Notes under the pieces: generated by a model
What the model was told of the DNA's origin: nothing
Databases searched by the model: none
The model's input: the letters and a program-made list of their open reading frames with translations, nothing else
Program-made: the position numbers and the translations under genes
Part shown: piece after piece, positions 56,413-64,000 of the stretch
How the letters are laid out: each line of letters starts with the position of its first letter
Numbering within the stretch: position 1 is the first letter of the stretch
DNA from: Streptosporangiaceae bacterium
GTDB taxonomy: Bacteria; Actinomycetota; Actinomycetes; Streptosporangiales; Streptosporangiaceae
Assembly: GCA_025934635.1 (NCBI GenBank)
Contig: JAICWX010000003.1
Coordinates: 1 to 64,000 of the forward strand
Direction: 5' to 3'
DNA: 64,000 nucleotides

Positions 56413-59313
56413 ATGCCGTCGTTCGGTGAGCTGCTGCGGCAGCGCCGGCTGGCCGCCGGGCTGACCCAGGAGACGCTGGCCGAACGGGCCGGGGTGAGCG
56501 CCAAGGCCATCAGCGACCTGGAGCGGGCCCCGGACCGCACGCCGCGGCTCGACACGGTGGGGCTGCTGGCCGACGCGCTGAACCTCGACCCGGCCGAACG
56601 GGCGGCGTTGCTCGCCGCGGCCCGGCCCGCGGCCGGCGGGCGGCCCGGGCCCGGTTCGGCGCCGGCCGTCCGAGCCGGCCGCGCCACGGCGATGCCACGG
56701 CCTCTCACGCCGCTGATCGGCCGGGATAGCGTGACGGCGGCCGTCGTCCGCCTGCTGCGCCGCGGCGACACTCAGCTGCTGGTCCTCACCGGTCCGGGCG
56801 GGGTGGGCAAGACCCGGCTGGCCATCGAGGTGGCCGGGCGGGTGGCGGGCGACTTCCCCGACGGGGTGGTATTTACCGACCTGACGCCGTTGCGCGATCC
56901 CGGTCTGGTCCTCGGTGCCATCGCGCGGCAGCTGGGCGTGGACGAACGGGACGCGACCCCGCTGACCAGCTTGCTGGCGCTGGCCCTGCGCGAGCGCCGG
57001 ATGCTGCTGGTGCTGGACAACTTCGAGCACGTGCTGGCCGCCCGCGATGCCGTGGTCGGGCTGCTCGAGGCCTGCCCCGGCGTGGTCGCCCTGGTCACCA
57101 GCCGGGTCGCGCTGCGGGTCCGGGCCGGGCGGGAGTACCCGGTGGCCCCGCTCGCGCTGCCCGGCCCGGACGACCCGGACGCGGCCGGATCCCCCGCGGT
57201 GGAACTATTCACGGACCGGGCCGACGCGGCCGGGACGGCGCTCGCGCCGGACGCGGCGACCGGCGCGGCGGTAGCCGAGATCTGCCGCCGGCTCGACGGC
57301 ATCCCGCTGGCCATCGAGCTGGCCGCGGCCCGGCTGCCGCTGCTGCCGCCCGGTCACCTGCTGACCCGGCTGACCCGCCGGCTGCCGGAGCTGGTGGACG
57401 GCCCGTACGACCTGCCGGACCGGCAGAAGACCATGCGGGACGCGATCGCCTGGAGCTACGAGCTGCTGGCCTCGGCCGAGCAGCGGCTGTTCCGCCAGCT
57501 GTGCGTGTTCACCGGCGGCGGCACCCTCGACGCGGTCGAGGCCGTGTGCGGGGCGGACGCCGTGACCGGCCTCGCCGCCCTGGTGGCCGGGAACCTGGTG
57601 CGGATGCCGGTCGCCGCCGCACCGGGCAGCACGGCGGGCAGCGCCCCGGACGGGCCGCGGGTGAACCTGCTGGAGACGATCCGCGAATACGGCACCGAGC
57701 AGCTCCAGGCCCGCGCGGAGGCCGGGGAAACCCGGCGGGCGCACGCCGGGTGGTACCTGGACCTGGCCGAGCGGGCGGCGCCCGCGCTGGCCGGCCCGGA
57801 CGTGGTGTCCTGGCTGGGCCGGCTCGACGCCGAGCACGACAACCTGCGGGCCGCGCTGCGGTGGACCCTGGATACGGACAACGGGGCCCGGGGCGACGGG
57901 ACGGACGCGCTGCGGCTGGCGGGGGCGCTCGGGCGCTACTGGGCGCACCGCGGTCACCTCAGCGAGGGGCGCCAGTGGTGCGCCGAGGCCCTCGAGATGT
58001 CGGCCGGTAGCGGGGCGGGGACGGCCCTCGTTCGGATTAAATGCCTGATCGCGGCGGGAAGGCTGGCAATCGGCCAGGCCGCCTACGGCGAGGCGGAGCG
58101 AGTTACCGCCGAGGCGGTGGCGCTGGCCGGCGAGCACGGCGGCCCGGCCGAGCAGGCGGCCGCCCTCACTACGCAGGGCCTGCTGGCCCGGACGCAGAAC
58201 CGGTACGCGGACTCGGCCGCGGCCTACGAGGCAGCCCTGCCGCTGGCCCGGGCGGCCGGCCGCCGCGGCGAGGAGGCGACGGCGCTGCTCGGCCTGGCCT
58301 ACGTGGCCATGTTCACCGGCGACGCGGCCCGGGCGGGCGCGCTCACCGAGCAGTGCCTGGCCGCCGCGCGGGCCTCGCAGGACCAGTTCATCCTGGCCCA
58401 CGCGCTGTTCTTCATGAGCTGGGGCGCCAGCCACGGCGGCGCCTACGAGGCTGCCCGGGCCCTGGCCACCGAGGCCAGGGACCTGTTCGGCGAGCTGGGC
58501 GAGGGCGGCGAGCATGCCGAGGCCACCTTCGTGCTCGGCACCATCGCGATGTACACCGGTGACTACCGCGGCGGGGCGGCCCTGTTCGAGCAGAGCCTGG
58601 CCGAGCGGCGGGCCCGCGGCGACGAGCACACCGCCGCCCGGCATCTCGGCGGCCTCGGCACCGCCCTGCTCAACCTGGGCGACCGGCCCCGGGGCCGGGC
58701 CGTGATCGAGGAGAGCCTGGCGGTGGCGCGGGCCTACGGCGACCAGTGGTCCGAGGCCATGTCGCTGGTGATGCTCGGCCACCAGCGGCTGGCCGACGGC
58801 GAGCCGGCCCGGGCGCAATCCGAGCTGACCGGGGCGGCAGCGTTGTTCCAGGCGACCGGCAACATGGTCTACATGGCCTGGTGCCTGGAAGGGCTGGCCG
58901 GGGTGGCGGCGGCGGAGCGCGACCTGGACCGGGCCGCGGAGATCACCGGCGGCCGGGACGGGCTGCGGGCCCAGACCGGGGTGCTGCTGCCGCCGGTGTA
59001 CCCCGCTGCCTGGGAGCGGATGCTCCGGATCGTGCGGGACGGGCTGGGCGAGGAGCGGTTCGCAGCGGCCCGGGGGCGGCTGGCGGACCGGCCGCCGCCG
59101 GAGATCGTCGCCGCCGCGCTCGGGCCAGCGGTCAGCCCCGTCCCGCCCGGGACCAGGGGCAGCGCAGTCCTGCCCGGGACCAGGGGCAGCGCAGCCCCGG
59201 CCGGGTCAGGGGACGGAACCCCGGCCGGGGCTGCGAGTCATGAGCCCGGGGCGGTCGAGCCCGAGAAACAGACCGCCCCGGACGCCTGTGCTCCGGACGT
59301 ACCCGCGCGTTAG
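56413..59313 (+). CDS. Large XRE-family regulator with NB-ARC-like ATPase and TPR domains
   Basis: 966 residues. An N-terminal XRE HTH (about 1-60; FGELLRQRRLAAGLTQETLAERAGVS), a STAND-type ATPase (Walker A GPGGVGKT at 127-134; Walker B MLLVLDNFEHV; LVTSRVALRVRAGREYPV; IPLAIELAAARL), then about 350 residues of TPR-like helices from ~500, and a Pro/Gly-rich tail with a 27-bp repeat. STAND regulators switch on ATP binding and ligand sensing by the TPR part. It is divergent from the SnoaL-like operon and its stop overlaps the convergent haloperoxidase stop (TTAG). Target unknown. Confidence 0.92.
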   Translation: MPSFGELLRQRRLAAGLTQETLAERAGVSAKAISDLERAPDRTPRLDTVGLLADALNLDPAERAALLAAARPAAGGRPGPGSAPAVRAGRATAMPRPLTPLIGRDSVTAAVVRLLRRGDTQLLVLTGPGGVGKTRLAIEVAGRVAGDFPDGVVFTDLTPLRDPGLVLGAIARQLGVDERDATPLTSLLALALRERRMLLVLDNFEHVLAARDAVVGLLEACPGVVALVTSRVALRVRAGREYPVAPLALPGPDDPDAAGSPAVELFTDRADAAGTALAPDAATGAAVAEICRRLDGIPLAIELAAARLPLLPPGHLLTRLTRRLPELVDGPYDLPDRQKTMRDAIAWSYELLASAEQRLFRQLCVFTGGGTLDAVEAVCGADAVTGLAALVAGNLVRMPVAAAPGSTAGSAPDGPRVNLLETIREYGTEQLQARAEAGETRRAHAGWYLDLAERAAPALAGPDVVSWLGRLDAEHDNLRAALRWTLDTDNGARGDGTDALRLAGALGRYWAHRGHLSEGRQWCAEALEMSAGSGAGTALVRIKCLIAAGRLAIGQAAYGEAERVTAEAVALAGEHGGPAEQAAALTTQGLLARTQNRYADSAAAYEAALPLARAAGRRGEEATALLGLAYVAMFTGDAARAGALTEQCLAAARASQDQFILAHALFFMSWGASHGGAYEAARALATEARDLFGELGEGGEHAEATFVLGTIAMYTGDYRGGAALFEQSLAERRARGDEHTAARHLGGLGTALLNLGDRPRGRAVIEESLAVARAYGDQWSEAMSLVMLGHQRLADGEPARAQSELTGAAALFQATGNMVYMAWCLEGLAGVAAAERDLDRAAEITGGRDGLRAQTGVLLPPVYPAAWERMLRIVRDGLGEERFAAARGRLADRPPPEIVAAALGPAVSPVPPGTRGSAVLPGTRGSAAPAGSGDGTPAGAASHEPGAVEPEKQTAPDACAPDVPAR
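59145..59194 (+). repeat. 27-bp-period direct repeat in XRE tail
   Basis: A 23-bp block beginning GCCCGGGACCAGGGGCAG occurs at 59145-59167 and again at 59172-59194. It encodes PGTRGSA repeats in the disordered C-terminal tail. Confidence 0.9.
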
Positions 59314-60689
59314 GCGCGCCCGGTGAAGTGGCCCAGGTCGAAGGCGGCCACCTGACTGCCGAGCCGCTCACCCGCCTGGTGGTCCAGCCGGGTGTGCTGA
59401 CCGGCCCAGATCCGGCTGAGCCCGGCCTCGTTGGCCGCGGCCTGGAAGCTGCCGAACGTCCGGGTGGCGCCGTTCAGCGTGATGGCCAGGTGCACCCGGT
59501 GACCGGCGAACGCGCTGAGCACGGTGGCCGCGGCCTCGCTGATGGTGCTGTGCGCGCCCGGGTAGGAGGGGTCGGGGGCGGTGACCGCGAGCGGGGTCCA
59601 GGCCGGGTCCCCCTTGATGCGGGGGTTGTGGATGGTGTTGCCCAGCCGGATCGCGGTGACCGGTCGCCAGATCGCGTAGTGGTACTTGGCGTTGTACATG
59701 GCGATGGCGGCGTCGGCCAGCGTGACGTCGAGGCTGGCGAACAGGGCGGTGGCCTGCTCCAGGCTGGCGCCCTCCCGGTCAGCACGGAGGACCTGAGCCT
59801 GCGCTACCAGGTTCCAGGTGTTCCAGATCGGCGCCGAGGCCCAGAAGTTGGCGGCCGCGGTCTCGCCGGCGGTCCGGGTCCGGCTGGTGTCCCGGCCCAG
59901 GCTCTTGACCTCGTTCAGCGCCGCGCCGTAGGCGGCGCTGGTGACCCGCGGCATCGGCGCGGGCCGGAACTGCCGCCCGTCCCGCAGGACGAACGGGGTG
60001 ACCTTACCCCAGCCGGTGAACGCCGGGGCGGGGAAGTCGGGCGGCGTGGGCCGGTAGTCGCCGGGCAGGTTCCCGCTCACGAACGGCGGCGGGGTGGCCG
60101 CGGATCCGTCGTGGGCCCGGACCTTGAGCAGGTGCCGGGCCACGGCGGCGCCCACCTCGGTGCCGTCATGCCGGCCGTGGCCGCCGGTCTTCGCCAGCTC
60201 GGCCCGCAGCACCCGGCCGAGCTCGCCCCTCATATTCGGGTAAAGAGCGGTCAGCACGTCGTGGGCGGCCTGGTCGGCCGCCGCGTCCGGGCGGGCGTCC
60301 CGTGGCGCCCGCACGGTGAACAGGTAGGACCGGTCGTGGTGGGTGATCGAGTTCACCGCGTCGTACTCGGCCGCCTGCAGCAGCGCGAAACTGCGGGTGG
60401 GGTGGATGGCGGCGGGCTGCTCGCCCGGGATGCCGAGGATCTTGATCAGTTCGTTGTTCCAGGTGACGACCAGCCGGCCGGACCCGGGCCGGAAGGCAGC
60501 GGCCGACGCCTGGCGGGCCCCCGTGGCCGCCAGGGTCGTGCTCGCCGAGGCCGTGCTGGCCGAAGCCGGGGCCGCCAGCGCGGTCGACGCGGTGGCGGCG
60601 GCCGCGGCGGCGGTTATCGCGGCCGCGATCGCCTTCCGGGACTTGGACGCCCCGGGCTTGTTCTTCTTTTCCCTCGTGAAGTTACGCAT
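59310..60689 (-). CDS. Exported vanadium-dependent haloperoxidase/PAP2-type protein
   Basis: 459 residues. A Sec-type signal (KSRKAIAAAITAAAAAATAS, Ala-rich h-region, ending near ALAAPASA) precedes an all-helical domain. The vanadate/phosphate site of vanadium chloroperoxidase is nearly intact: K335 and R342 (7 apart, as K353/R360), H380 in YPGAHSTISEA (the SGH motif is GAH), and R426/H432 (6 apart, as R490/H496). It could oxidise halides or act as an acid phosphatase outside the cell. ATG 60689 has no ribosome site, and the -10-like element ends 5 bp before it, so the mRNA is probably leaderless. A BlaI-type operator sits on its promoter. Confidence 0.88.
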   Translation of the reverse strand: MRNFTREKKNKPGASKSRKAIAAAITAAAAAATASTALAAPASASTASASTTLAATGARQASAAAFRPGSGRLVVTWNNELIKILGIPGEQPAAIHPTRSFALLQAAEYDAVNSITHHDRSYLFTVRAPRDARPDAAADQAAHDVLTALYPNMRGELGRVLRAELAKTGGHGRHDGTEVGAAVARHLLKVRAHDGSAATPPPFVSGNLPGDYRPTPPDFPAPAFTGWGKVTPFVLRDGRQFRPAPMPRVTSAAYGAALNEVKSLGRDTSRTRTAGETAAANFWASAPIWNTWNLVAQAQVLRADREGASLEQATALFASLDVTLADAAIAMYNAKYHYAIWRPVTAIRLGNTIHNPRIKGDPAWTPLAVTAPDPSYPGAHSTISEAAATVLSAFAGHRVHLAITLNGATRTFGSFQAAANEAGLSRIWAGQHTRLDHQAGERLGSQVAAFDLGHFTGRA

Positions 60690-60691
60690 GT

Positions 60692-60725
60692 CTACTAATA
60701 CGCTTAGTAGAAGGATCGGGTTCAA
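60692..60725 (-). promoter_or_regulatory. Haloperoxidase promoter with BlaI-type operator
   Basis: The perfect palindrome CTACTAA-N5-TTAGTAG is at 60692-60710. On the minus strand TTGAAC (60725-60720) and CGTATTAG (60702-60695) are separated so that TGAAC-N17-CGTATTAG results. The palindrome covers the -10-like block and ends 2 bp from the start codon. Confidence 0.75.
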
Positions 60726-60761
60726 TCCGATTGCAGGCCAGTTCGAGATCCTGTTGCGTAG

Positions 60762-60793
60762 TGAACGAGTCCCGGGTTCTATGCGTATTAGTA
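60762..60793 (+). promoter_or_regulatory. blaI promoter with degenerate operator
   Basis: TGAAC (60762-60766), 17-bp spacer, CGTATTAG (60784-60791), the same architecture as at 60692. The right operator half TTAGTA (60788-60793) is intact; the left half TTCTAT (60777-60782) matches TACTAA at 4 of 6. An 11-bp block GCGTATTAGTA is exactly inverted with respect to the haloperoxidase site. Confidence 0.65.
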
Positions 60794-60835
60794 AGTAGTG
60801 ATGACGCCAGCTGGAAGGGCAGGTCAGGGTCCGCG

Positions 60836-61231
60836 ATGCGTCAGTTCGGCGAGCTGGAAGCGGTGATCATGGACCGGCTGTGGGAGTGGGGCAGGCCGGC
60901 CCTGGTTCGCGAGGTGGTCGACGACCTCGGCCGGGACCGGTCGATCGCGTACACCACGGTGATGACCGTGATGGAGAACCTGCACCGCAAGGGCTGGCTG
61001 CGCCGTCAGCGGGACGGCCGGGCCTGGCGTTACGAGCCGACCGGCTCCCGGTCCGGGTACACCGCGTCGCTGATGAGCGAGGCGCTGGCGACCAACCCGG
61101 ACCGGCGCACCGCGCTGGCCCACTTCGTGCTGCAGATGAGCCCGCACGACGCCGCGCTGCTGCGGGAGGCGCTCGAGGCCACCCAGCCGCCATCGGCCCA
61201 GGCACCGGCCGCCGAAGGCGAGGGGCGATGA
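60836..61231 (+). CDS. BlaI/MecI-family transcriptional repressor
   Basis: 131 residues. Winged helix with LEAVIMDRLWEWGRPALVREVV, then YTTVMTVMENLHRKGWLRRQRDGRAWRYEP, the BlaI/MecI DNA-binding pattern, and a C-terminal dimerisation helix. BlaI proteins bind TACTA/TAGTA palindromes and are inactivated by cleavage after an M56 peptidase signals. ATG 60836 follows AGGG. The stop overlaps the M56 gene (ATGA), the normal blaI-blaR order. It probably controls the haloperoxidase, itself and the DUF929 gene. Confidence 0.93.
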   Translation: MRQFGELEAVIMDRLWEWGRPALVREVVDDLGRDRSIAYTTVMTVMENLHRKGWLRRQRDGRAWRYEPTGSRSGYTASLMSEALATNPDRRTALAHFVLQMSPHDAALLREALEATQPPSAQAPAAEGEGR

Positions 61232-62250
61232 CCGTCGCGGCCGTCCTGCTGGCCTACGCCGTCGGTGCCGGCGCGCTGGGTTCCCGGCTGCTGGCCCGGG
61301 CCCGCTGGATCCAGCGGGCGCCGTTGCTGGGCATCGTCACCTACCTCGCCGCGGCCTGGTCGGTGGTGGCCGCGGCCGGGCTGGCCGGGCTGACGCTGGC
61401 GGTGCACGCCACCGCCCTGGGCAGCGGGCTGAGCCAGCTGATCGGGGCCTGCGTCATCCGGCTGCGCGACACCTACGCCACGCCGGGCGGCGCCCTGGTG
61501 GCCGGCCTCGGCCTGGCCCTGGCGGCGGCGGTGACGGCCCGCACCGCGGTCGCCGCGGCCACTCACCTGCGGGCGGTCCGCCGGCAGGCGCGGCAGCACG
61601 CGCAGGCTGTCCGGCTGGTCGGGCGGCCGGACCCGGCCCTGGGCGCCCTGCTGGTCGAGCACCCGCAGCCCGCCGCCTACTGCGTGGCCGGCCCGGACCC
61701 GACCGTGATCGTGACCACAGCCGCGCTGCAGACCCTCGACCGGGACCAGCTGGCGGCCGTCCTCGCCCACGAACGGGCGCACCTCGCGTGGCGCCACCAC
61801 CGGCTCGTGGCCCTGGCCAGGATCGCCCAGCAGCTGCTGCCATTCCTGCCGCTGATGCGGGACGCGGCGGTGCAGGTCGCCCGGCTGGTGGAATTGCACG
61901 CCGACGACACCGCCACCGCTGCGCACGACACCCGGACGCTGGCCACCGCGCTGGTCGTCCTGGCCGAGAAAGGAGCCCTCGCACCGGGCCCGGCCGTCAC
62001 CGGGCTGGCCGCGCCCGGACCCGGCGCGACGGGACCGGTCGTGGCTGGCCTGGGTGCCACCGGGCTGACCGCGGCCGGCGCCGACGCGCTGCAGCGAATC
62101 CAGCGGATGCTCCGCCCGGCCGAGCCGCTGACCCGGCTGCGGCGGCAGCTGCTGCGGGCCGGGGCGGCCGGCCTGGCGCTGACCCCGCTGCTGCTCGCGC
62201 TGACCCCGGCCCTGGTGGCGCTGGCCCTCGGGCGCGTCCCGGTCGCCTAG
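61228..62250 (+). CDS. M56-family membrane metallopeptidase (BlaR-like, no sensor domain)
   Basis: 340 residues. About four or five membrane helices and the zinc site H181-E182-H185 in LAHERAHLAWRHH, with ELHADDTA further on as third ligand region. Unlike BlaR1/MecR1 it lacks the C-terminal penicillin-binding sensor; a short Gly/Pro/Ala repeat (GLAAPGPGATGPVVAG) and one final helix follow. Such short M56 proteins are paired with BlaI regulators across actinomycetes and probably relieve repression by an unknown trigger. Start overlaps blaI by 4 bp. Confidence 0.92.
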   Translation: MTVAAVLLAYAVGAGALGSRLLARARWIQRAPLLGIVTYLAAAWSVVAAAGLAGLTLAVHATALGSGLSQLIGACVIRLRDTYATPGGALVAGLGLALAAAVTARTAVAAATHLRAVRRQARQHAQAVRLVGRPDPALGALLVEHPQPAAYCVAGPDPTVIVTTAALQTLDRDQLAAVLAHERAHLAWRHHRLVALARIAQQLLPFLPLMRDAAVQVARLVELHADDTATAAHDTRTLATALVVLAEKGALAPGPAVTGLAAPGPGATGPVVAGLGATGLTAAGADALQRIQRMLRPAEPLTRLRRQLLRAGAAGLALTPLLLALTPALVALALGRVPVA

Positions 62251-62289
62251 CGGCCGCCGCCCCCTGTGAGCCATGTCATAACGCTCCCC

Positions 62290-62326
62290 TTGAACGGATA
62301 GCATCTACTAACCGTCTTAGTAGATG
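62290..62326 (+). promoter_or_regulatory. DUF929 promoter with perfect BlaI-type operator
   Basis: TTGAAC (62290-62295), then N17 from TGAAC to CGTCTTAG (62313-62320). The palindrome CATCTACTAA-N5-TTAGTAGATG (62302-62326) has perfect 10-bp arms and covers the spacer and -10-like block. It starts 51 bp and ends 27 bp before the DUF929 GTG codon. Confidence 0.78.
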
Positions 62327-62352
62327 TAGAGCGCCGACCGAGAGGGATAGCC

Positions 62353-63234
62353 GTGCAAAGCAAGTCGTCCGCCATGTCCCGGCCACCCCGGCGGCCTCCT
62401 CGGCGGCTGAGCGCCCGCGAGCGGATGGCCGCCGAGCGGGCCGCGCGCCAGCGCGCCGCCAAGCGTCGCCGGATACTGATCGCGCTCGGGTCGGTCACCG
62501 CCGTCGTGGTCACCGCCGTCACGCTGGTCACGGTCAGCCTGACCAGCAAGCCGGCCCACCTGACGGCCAGCGAGTCCGCCGCTCCGGCGGCCGTGGTCAA
62601 GCAGGTCACGGCCGTGCCGTCCAGCCTGCTCACCCAGGTGAGCCCGGGCCGGGTCGTCACCCCGCTGCACCAGGTCGCGGCCTCGGGGCCGCCGCTGACG
62701 GCGGGCGGCAAGCCGGTCATCGAGTTCGTCAGCGAGGAGTCGTGCCCGTTCTGCGCGGCTGAGCGGTGGCCGCTGACGGTCGCCCTGTCCCACTTCGGCA
62801 CCTGGAGCCAGCTCGGCGTCACCAAGTCGGCCGCCACCGACATCTTCCCCAACACGGCCACGCTGTCGTTCCGCTCGGCCCAGTACCACAGCAGCCAGCT
62901 GACGCTGCACACCACCGAGCTGACCGACAACGCCGGCCATGCCCTGCAGTCCGCCACCACGCTGGACCGCCAGCTGATCGGGCAATACGACGTGCCACCC
63001 TACGTCAACAGCGCCGACCAGTCCGGGGCGGTGCCCTTCCTCGACATCGGCAACCGGTACATCCTGGCCGGGGCGCAGTTCGACCCGCAGGTACTGGCCG
63101 GGCTGTCCGCGGCGCAGATCGCCGCCCAGCTCCGCGACCCCTCCAGCCCGGTGGCGCAGGCCATCGACGGCTCCGCCAACCTGATCATCGCGGCCATCAA
63201 CCACGTCCTGCACGACCAGGCCAGCCAGGGTTAG
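62353..63234 (+). CDS. DUF929 membrane-anchored thioredoxin-like protein
   Basis: 293 residues. A highly basic cytoplasmic N-terminus (RRPPRRLSARERMAAERAARQ) and one helix (41-63, ILIALGSVTAVVVTAVTLVTV) anchor an extracytoplasmic domain. EFVSEESCPFCAAERWPL places C131 and C134 in a CxxC redox site on a thioredoxin-like core; the rest matches DUF929. A role in disulfide or peroxide chemistry outside the membrane is likely. GTG 62353 has GAGAGGG 6 bp upstream. Its promoter carries the best BlaI-type operator, linking it with the exported haloperoxidase. Confidence 0.92.
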   Translation: MQSKSSAMSRPPRRPPRRLSARERMAAERAARQRAAKRRRILIALGSVTAVVVTAVTLVTVSLTSKPAHLTASESAAPAAVVKQVTAVPSSLLTQVSPGRVVTPLHQVAASGPPLTAGGKPVIEFVSEESCPFCAAERWPLTVALSHFGTWSQLGVTKSAATDIFPNTATLSFRSAQYHSSQLTLHTTELTDNAGHALQSATTLDRQLIGQYDVPPYVNSADQSGAVPFLDIGNRYILAGAQFDPQVLAGLSAAQIAAQLRDPSSPVAQAIDGSANLIIAAINHVLHDQASQG

Positions 63235-63247
63235 TCCTGGCCGGAAG

Positions 63248-63283
63248 GGGGCTAGCCGGGCCCCGCGCGGCCCGGCTAGCCCC
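63248..63283 (+). terminator. Strong hairpin terminator after DUF929
   Basis: Perfect 15-bp arms GGGGCTAGCCGGGCC (63248-63262) and GGCCCGGCTAGCCCC (63269-63283) around a 6-nt loop, 13 bp past the DUF929 stop. No T-tract, as with the other terminator here. Confidence 0.85.
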
Positions 63284-63325
63284 GCGTTAGGCTGGAGCCC
63301 AACCGACTAGGCAGGGGGCGCCGCT

Positions 63326-64000
63326 GTGAGCATTCAGGTCCGCGAGTTGTTCGCCAACGGCTTCGGCGAACTGCGCTACGAGCCCACCGCGAAACGGATC
63401 CGCGCGGTGCTGGGCGGCGACACGGTCGTCGACAGCACCCGGGCCCTGCTGGTCTGGGAACCGCGGCGGATCGTGCCGTCCTACGCGGTGCCGGCCGAGG
63501 ACGTGCGCGGGGACCTGGTGCCCGCGGGACCGGCCGGGGCCGGCCCCGGCCGGGACGTGGGCGTGGCCCTGCCCGACGTGACCGCGCTGCGCGTCCTCGA
63601 CCCGAGGACCCCGTTCACCGTCCACAGCACCGACGGCGAGGCGGCCGACCTGGTCGCGGCCGGCCAGGAGCGGCTCGGGGCGGGCTTCCGCCCGGCCGAC
63701 AAGGACCTAGCCGGGATGGTGATCCTGGACTTCGGCGCCTTCGACGCCTGGTACGAGGAAGACGAGCTCAACGTGGGCCACCCGCGGGACCCGTTCCACC
63801 GCATCGACGTGCTGCCCAGCTCGCGCCAGGTTCAGCTGGAACTGGACGGCCAGGTGCTGGCGGACAGCTCCCGGCCGGCCCTGCTGTTCGAGACCATGCT
63901 GCCCACCCGCTACTACCTCCCGCGCGCGGACGTGACCGCCGAGCTGATCCCCAGTGACACCAAGACCTGGTGCGCCTACAAGGGCCAGGCGTCGTACTTC
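63326..64000 (+). CDS. DUF427 (double-domain) protein, 3'-truncated by window edge
   Basis: GTG 63326 opens a frame that runs without stop to base 64000 (225 codons visible). The product begins MSIQVRELFANGFGELRYEP and carries DUF427-type strands twice: RIRAVLGGDTVVDSTRALLVWEPRRIVPSYAVP (about 25-57) and, near the end, RQVQLELDGQVLADSSRPALLF with LPTRYYLPRADV. Actinomycete double-DUF427 proteins are about 240-270 residues, so only the last part is missing. Function of the family is unknown; the fold is small beta. AGGGGG lies about 10 bp upstream of the start. Confidence 0.85.
   Translation, partial: MSIQVRELFANGFGELRYEPTAKRIRAVLGGDTVVDSTRALLVWEPRRIVPSYAVPAEDVRGDLVPAGPAGAGPGRDVGVALPDVTALRVLDPRTPFTVHSTDGEAADLVAAGQERLGAGFRPADKDLAGMVILDFGAFDAWYEEDELNVGHPRDPFHRIDVLPSSRQVQLELDGQVLADSSRPALLFETMLPTRYYLPRADVTAELIPSDTKTWCAYKGQASYF

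Overview
The window is very GC-rich, uses GTG and TTG starts freely, and packs genes with overlapping stop/start codons. It encodes a mycothione reductase, a complete cvnABCD conservon, a MocR regulator, a BlaI/M56 pair and DUF427, DUF742 and DUF929 proteins. Together these point to the chromosome of a mycelial-type actinomycete; I cannot name the genus. I see no tRNA, rRNA, CRISPR array, insertion sequence or prophage.

Layout. 0-2.5 kb: the end of a B12-type radical SAM enzyme of the RiPP-maturation C-methyltransferase family, cut by the left edge, convergent with an HpcH/HpaI aldolase. 2.6-6.5 kb: a MacB-like ABC exporter pair and a membrane protein with a surface repeat domain. 6.6-11.9 kb: an exported cysteine-containing protein, then a NarL-type two-component pair divergent from an ABC-2 exporter. 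The two exporter loci share a GTGGGG/CCCCA palindrome 50-60 bp upstream of their first genes. 11.9-19.5 kb: a GH2 beta-galactosidase, and a 1403-residue protein that joins a hybrid histidine kinase to a PP2C phosphatase and an RsbW-like kinase, with a STAS partner. 19.5-21.1 kb: a MocR regulator.

21.4-41.0 kb is the most distinctive part, a catabolic island of 16 genes: an SDR, two CoA-transferases (one a tandem fusion), two acyl-CoA ligases, an alpha/beta hydrolase, a branched-chain-type ABC importer with a LivM-LivF fusion, a LysR and a GntR/FCD regulator, a D-2-hydroxyacid dehydrogenase, an APH-like kinase, a non-canonical enolase and a carboxymuconolactone-decarboxylase-like protein. Seven copies of a 12-bp motif (ATTGTATGCAAT or close variants) sit only in the intergenic regions of this island, several over recognisable promoter elements. 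They are probably the operators of the GntR/FCD regulator. The genes look like uptake, CoA activation and breakdown of an unidentified organic acid, with a dehydrogenase-kinase-enolase cassette at the end of the long operon.

41-47.4 kb: a TMEM175-like channel with an AraC regulator, a DUF1772 protein, Dps, MscL with a zinc-ribbon tail, mycothione reductase and an MFS exporter, mostly a stress and housekeeping mix. 47.7-53.4 kb: the cvnABCD conservon and a CPA1 sodium/proton antiporter. 53.5-59.3 kb: an orphan histidine kinase operon and a large XRE/NB-ARC/TPR regulator.

59.3-63.2 kb: an exported vanadium-haloperoxidase-type protein, a BlaI repressor, an M56 peptidase and a DUF929 thioredoxin-like membrane protein. 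Three promoters here share TGAAC-N17-CGT(A/C)TTAG, and a BlaI-type palindrome is perfect at two of them and degenerate at the third. This looks like a small self-contained regulon. The right edge cuts a DUF427 gene.
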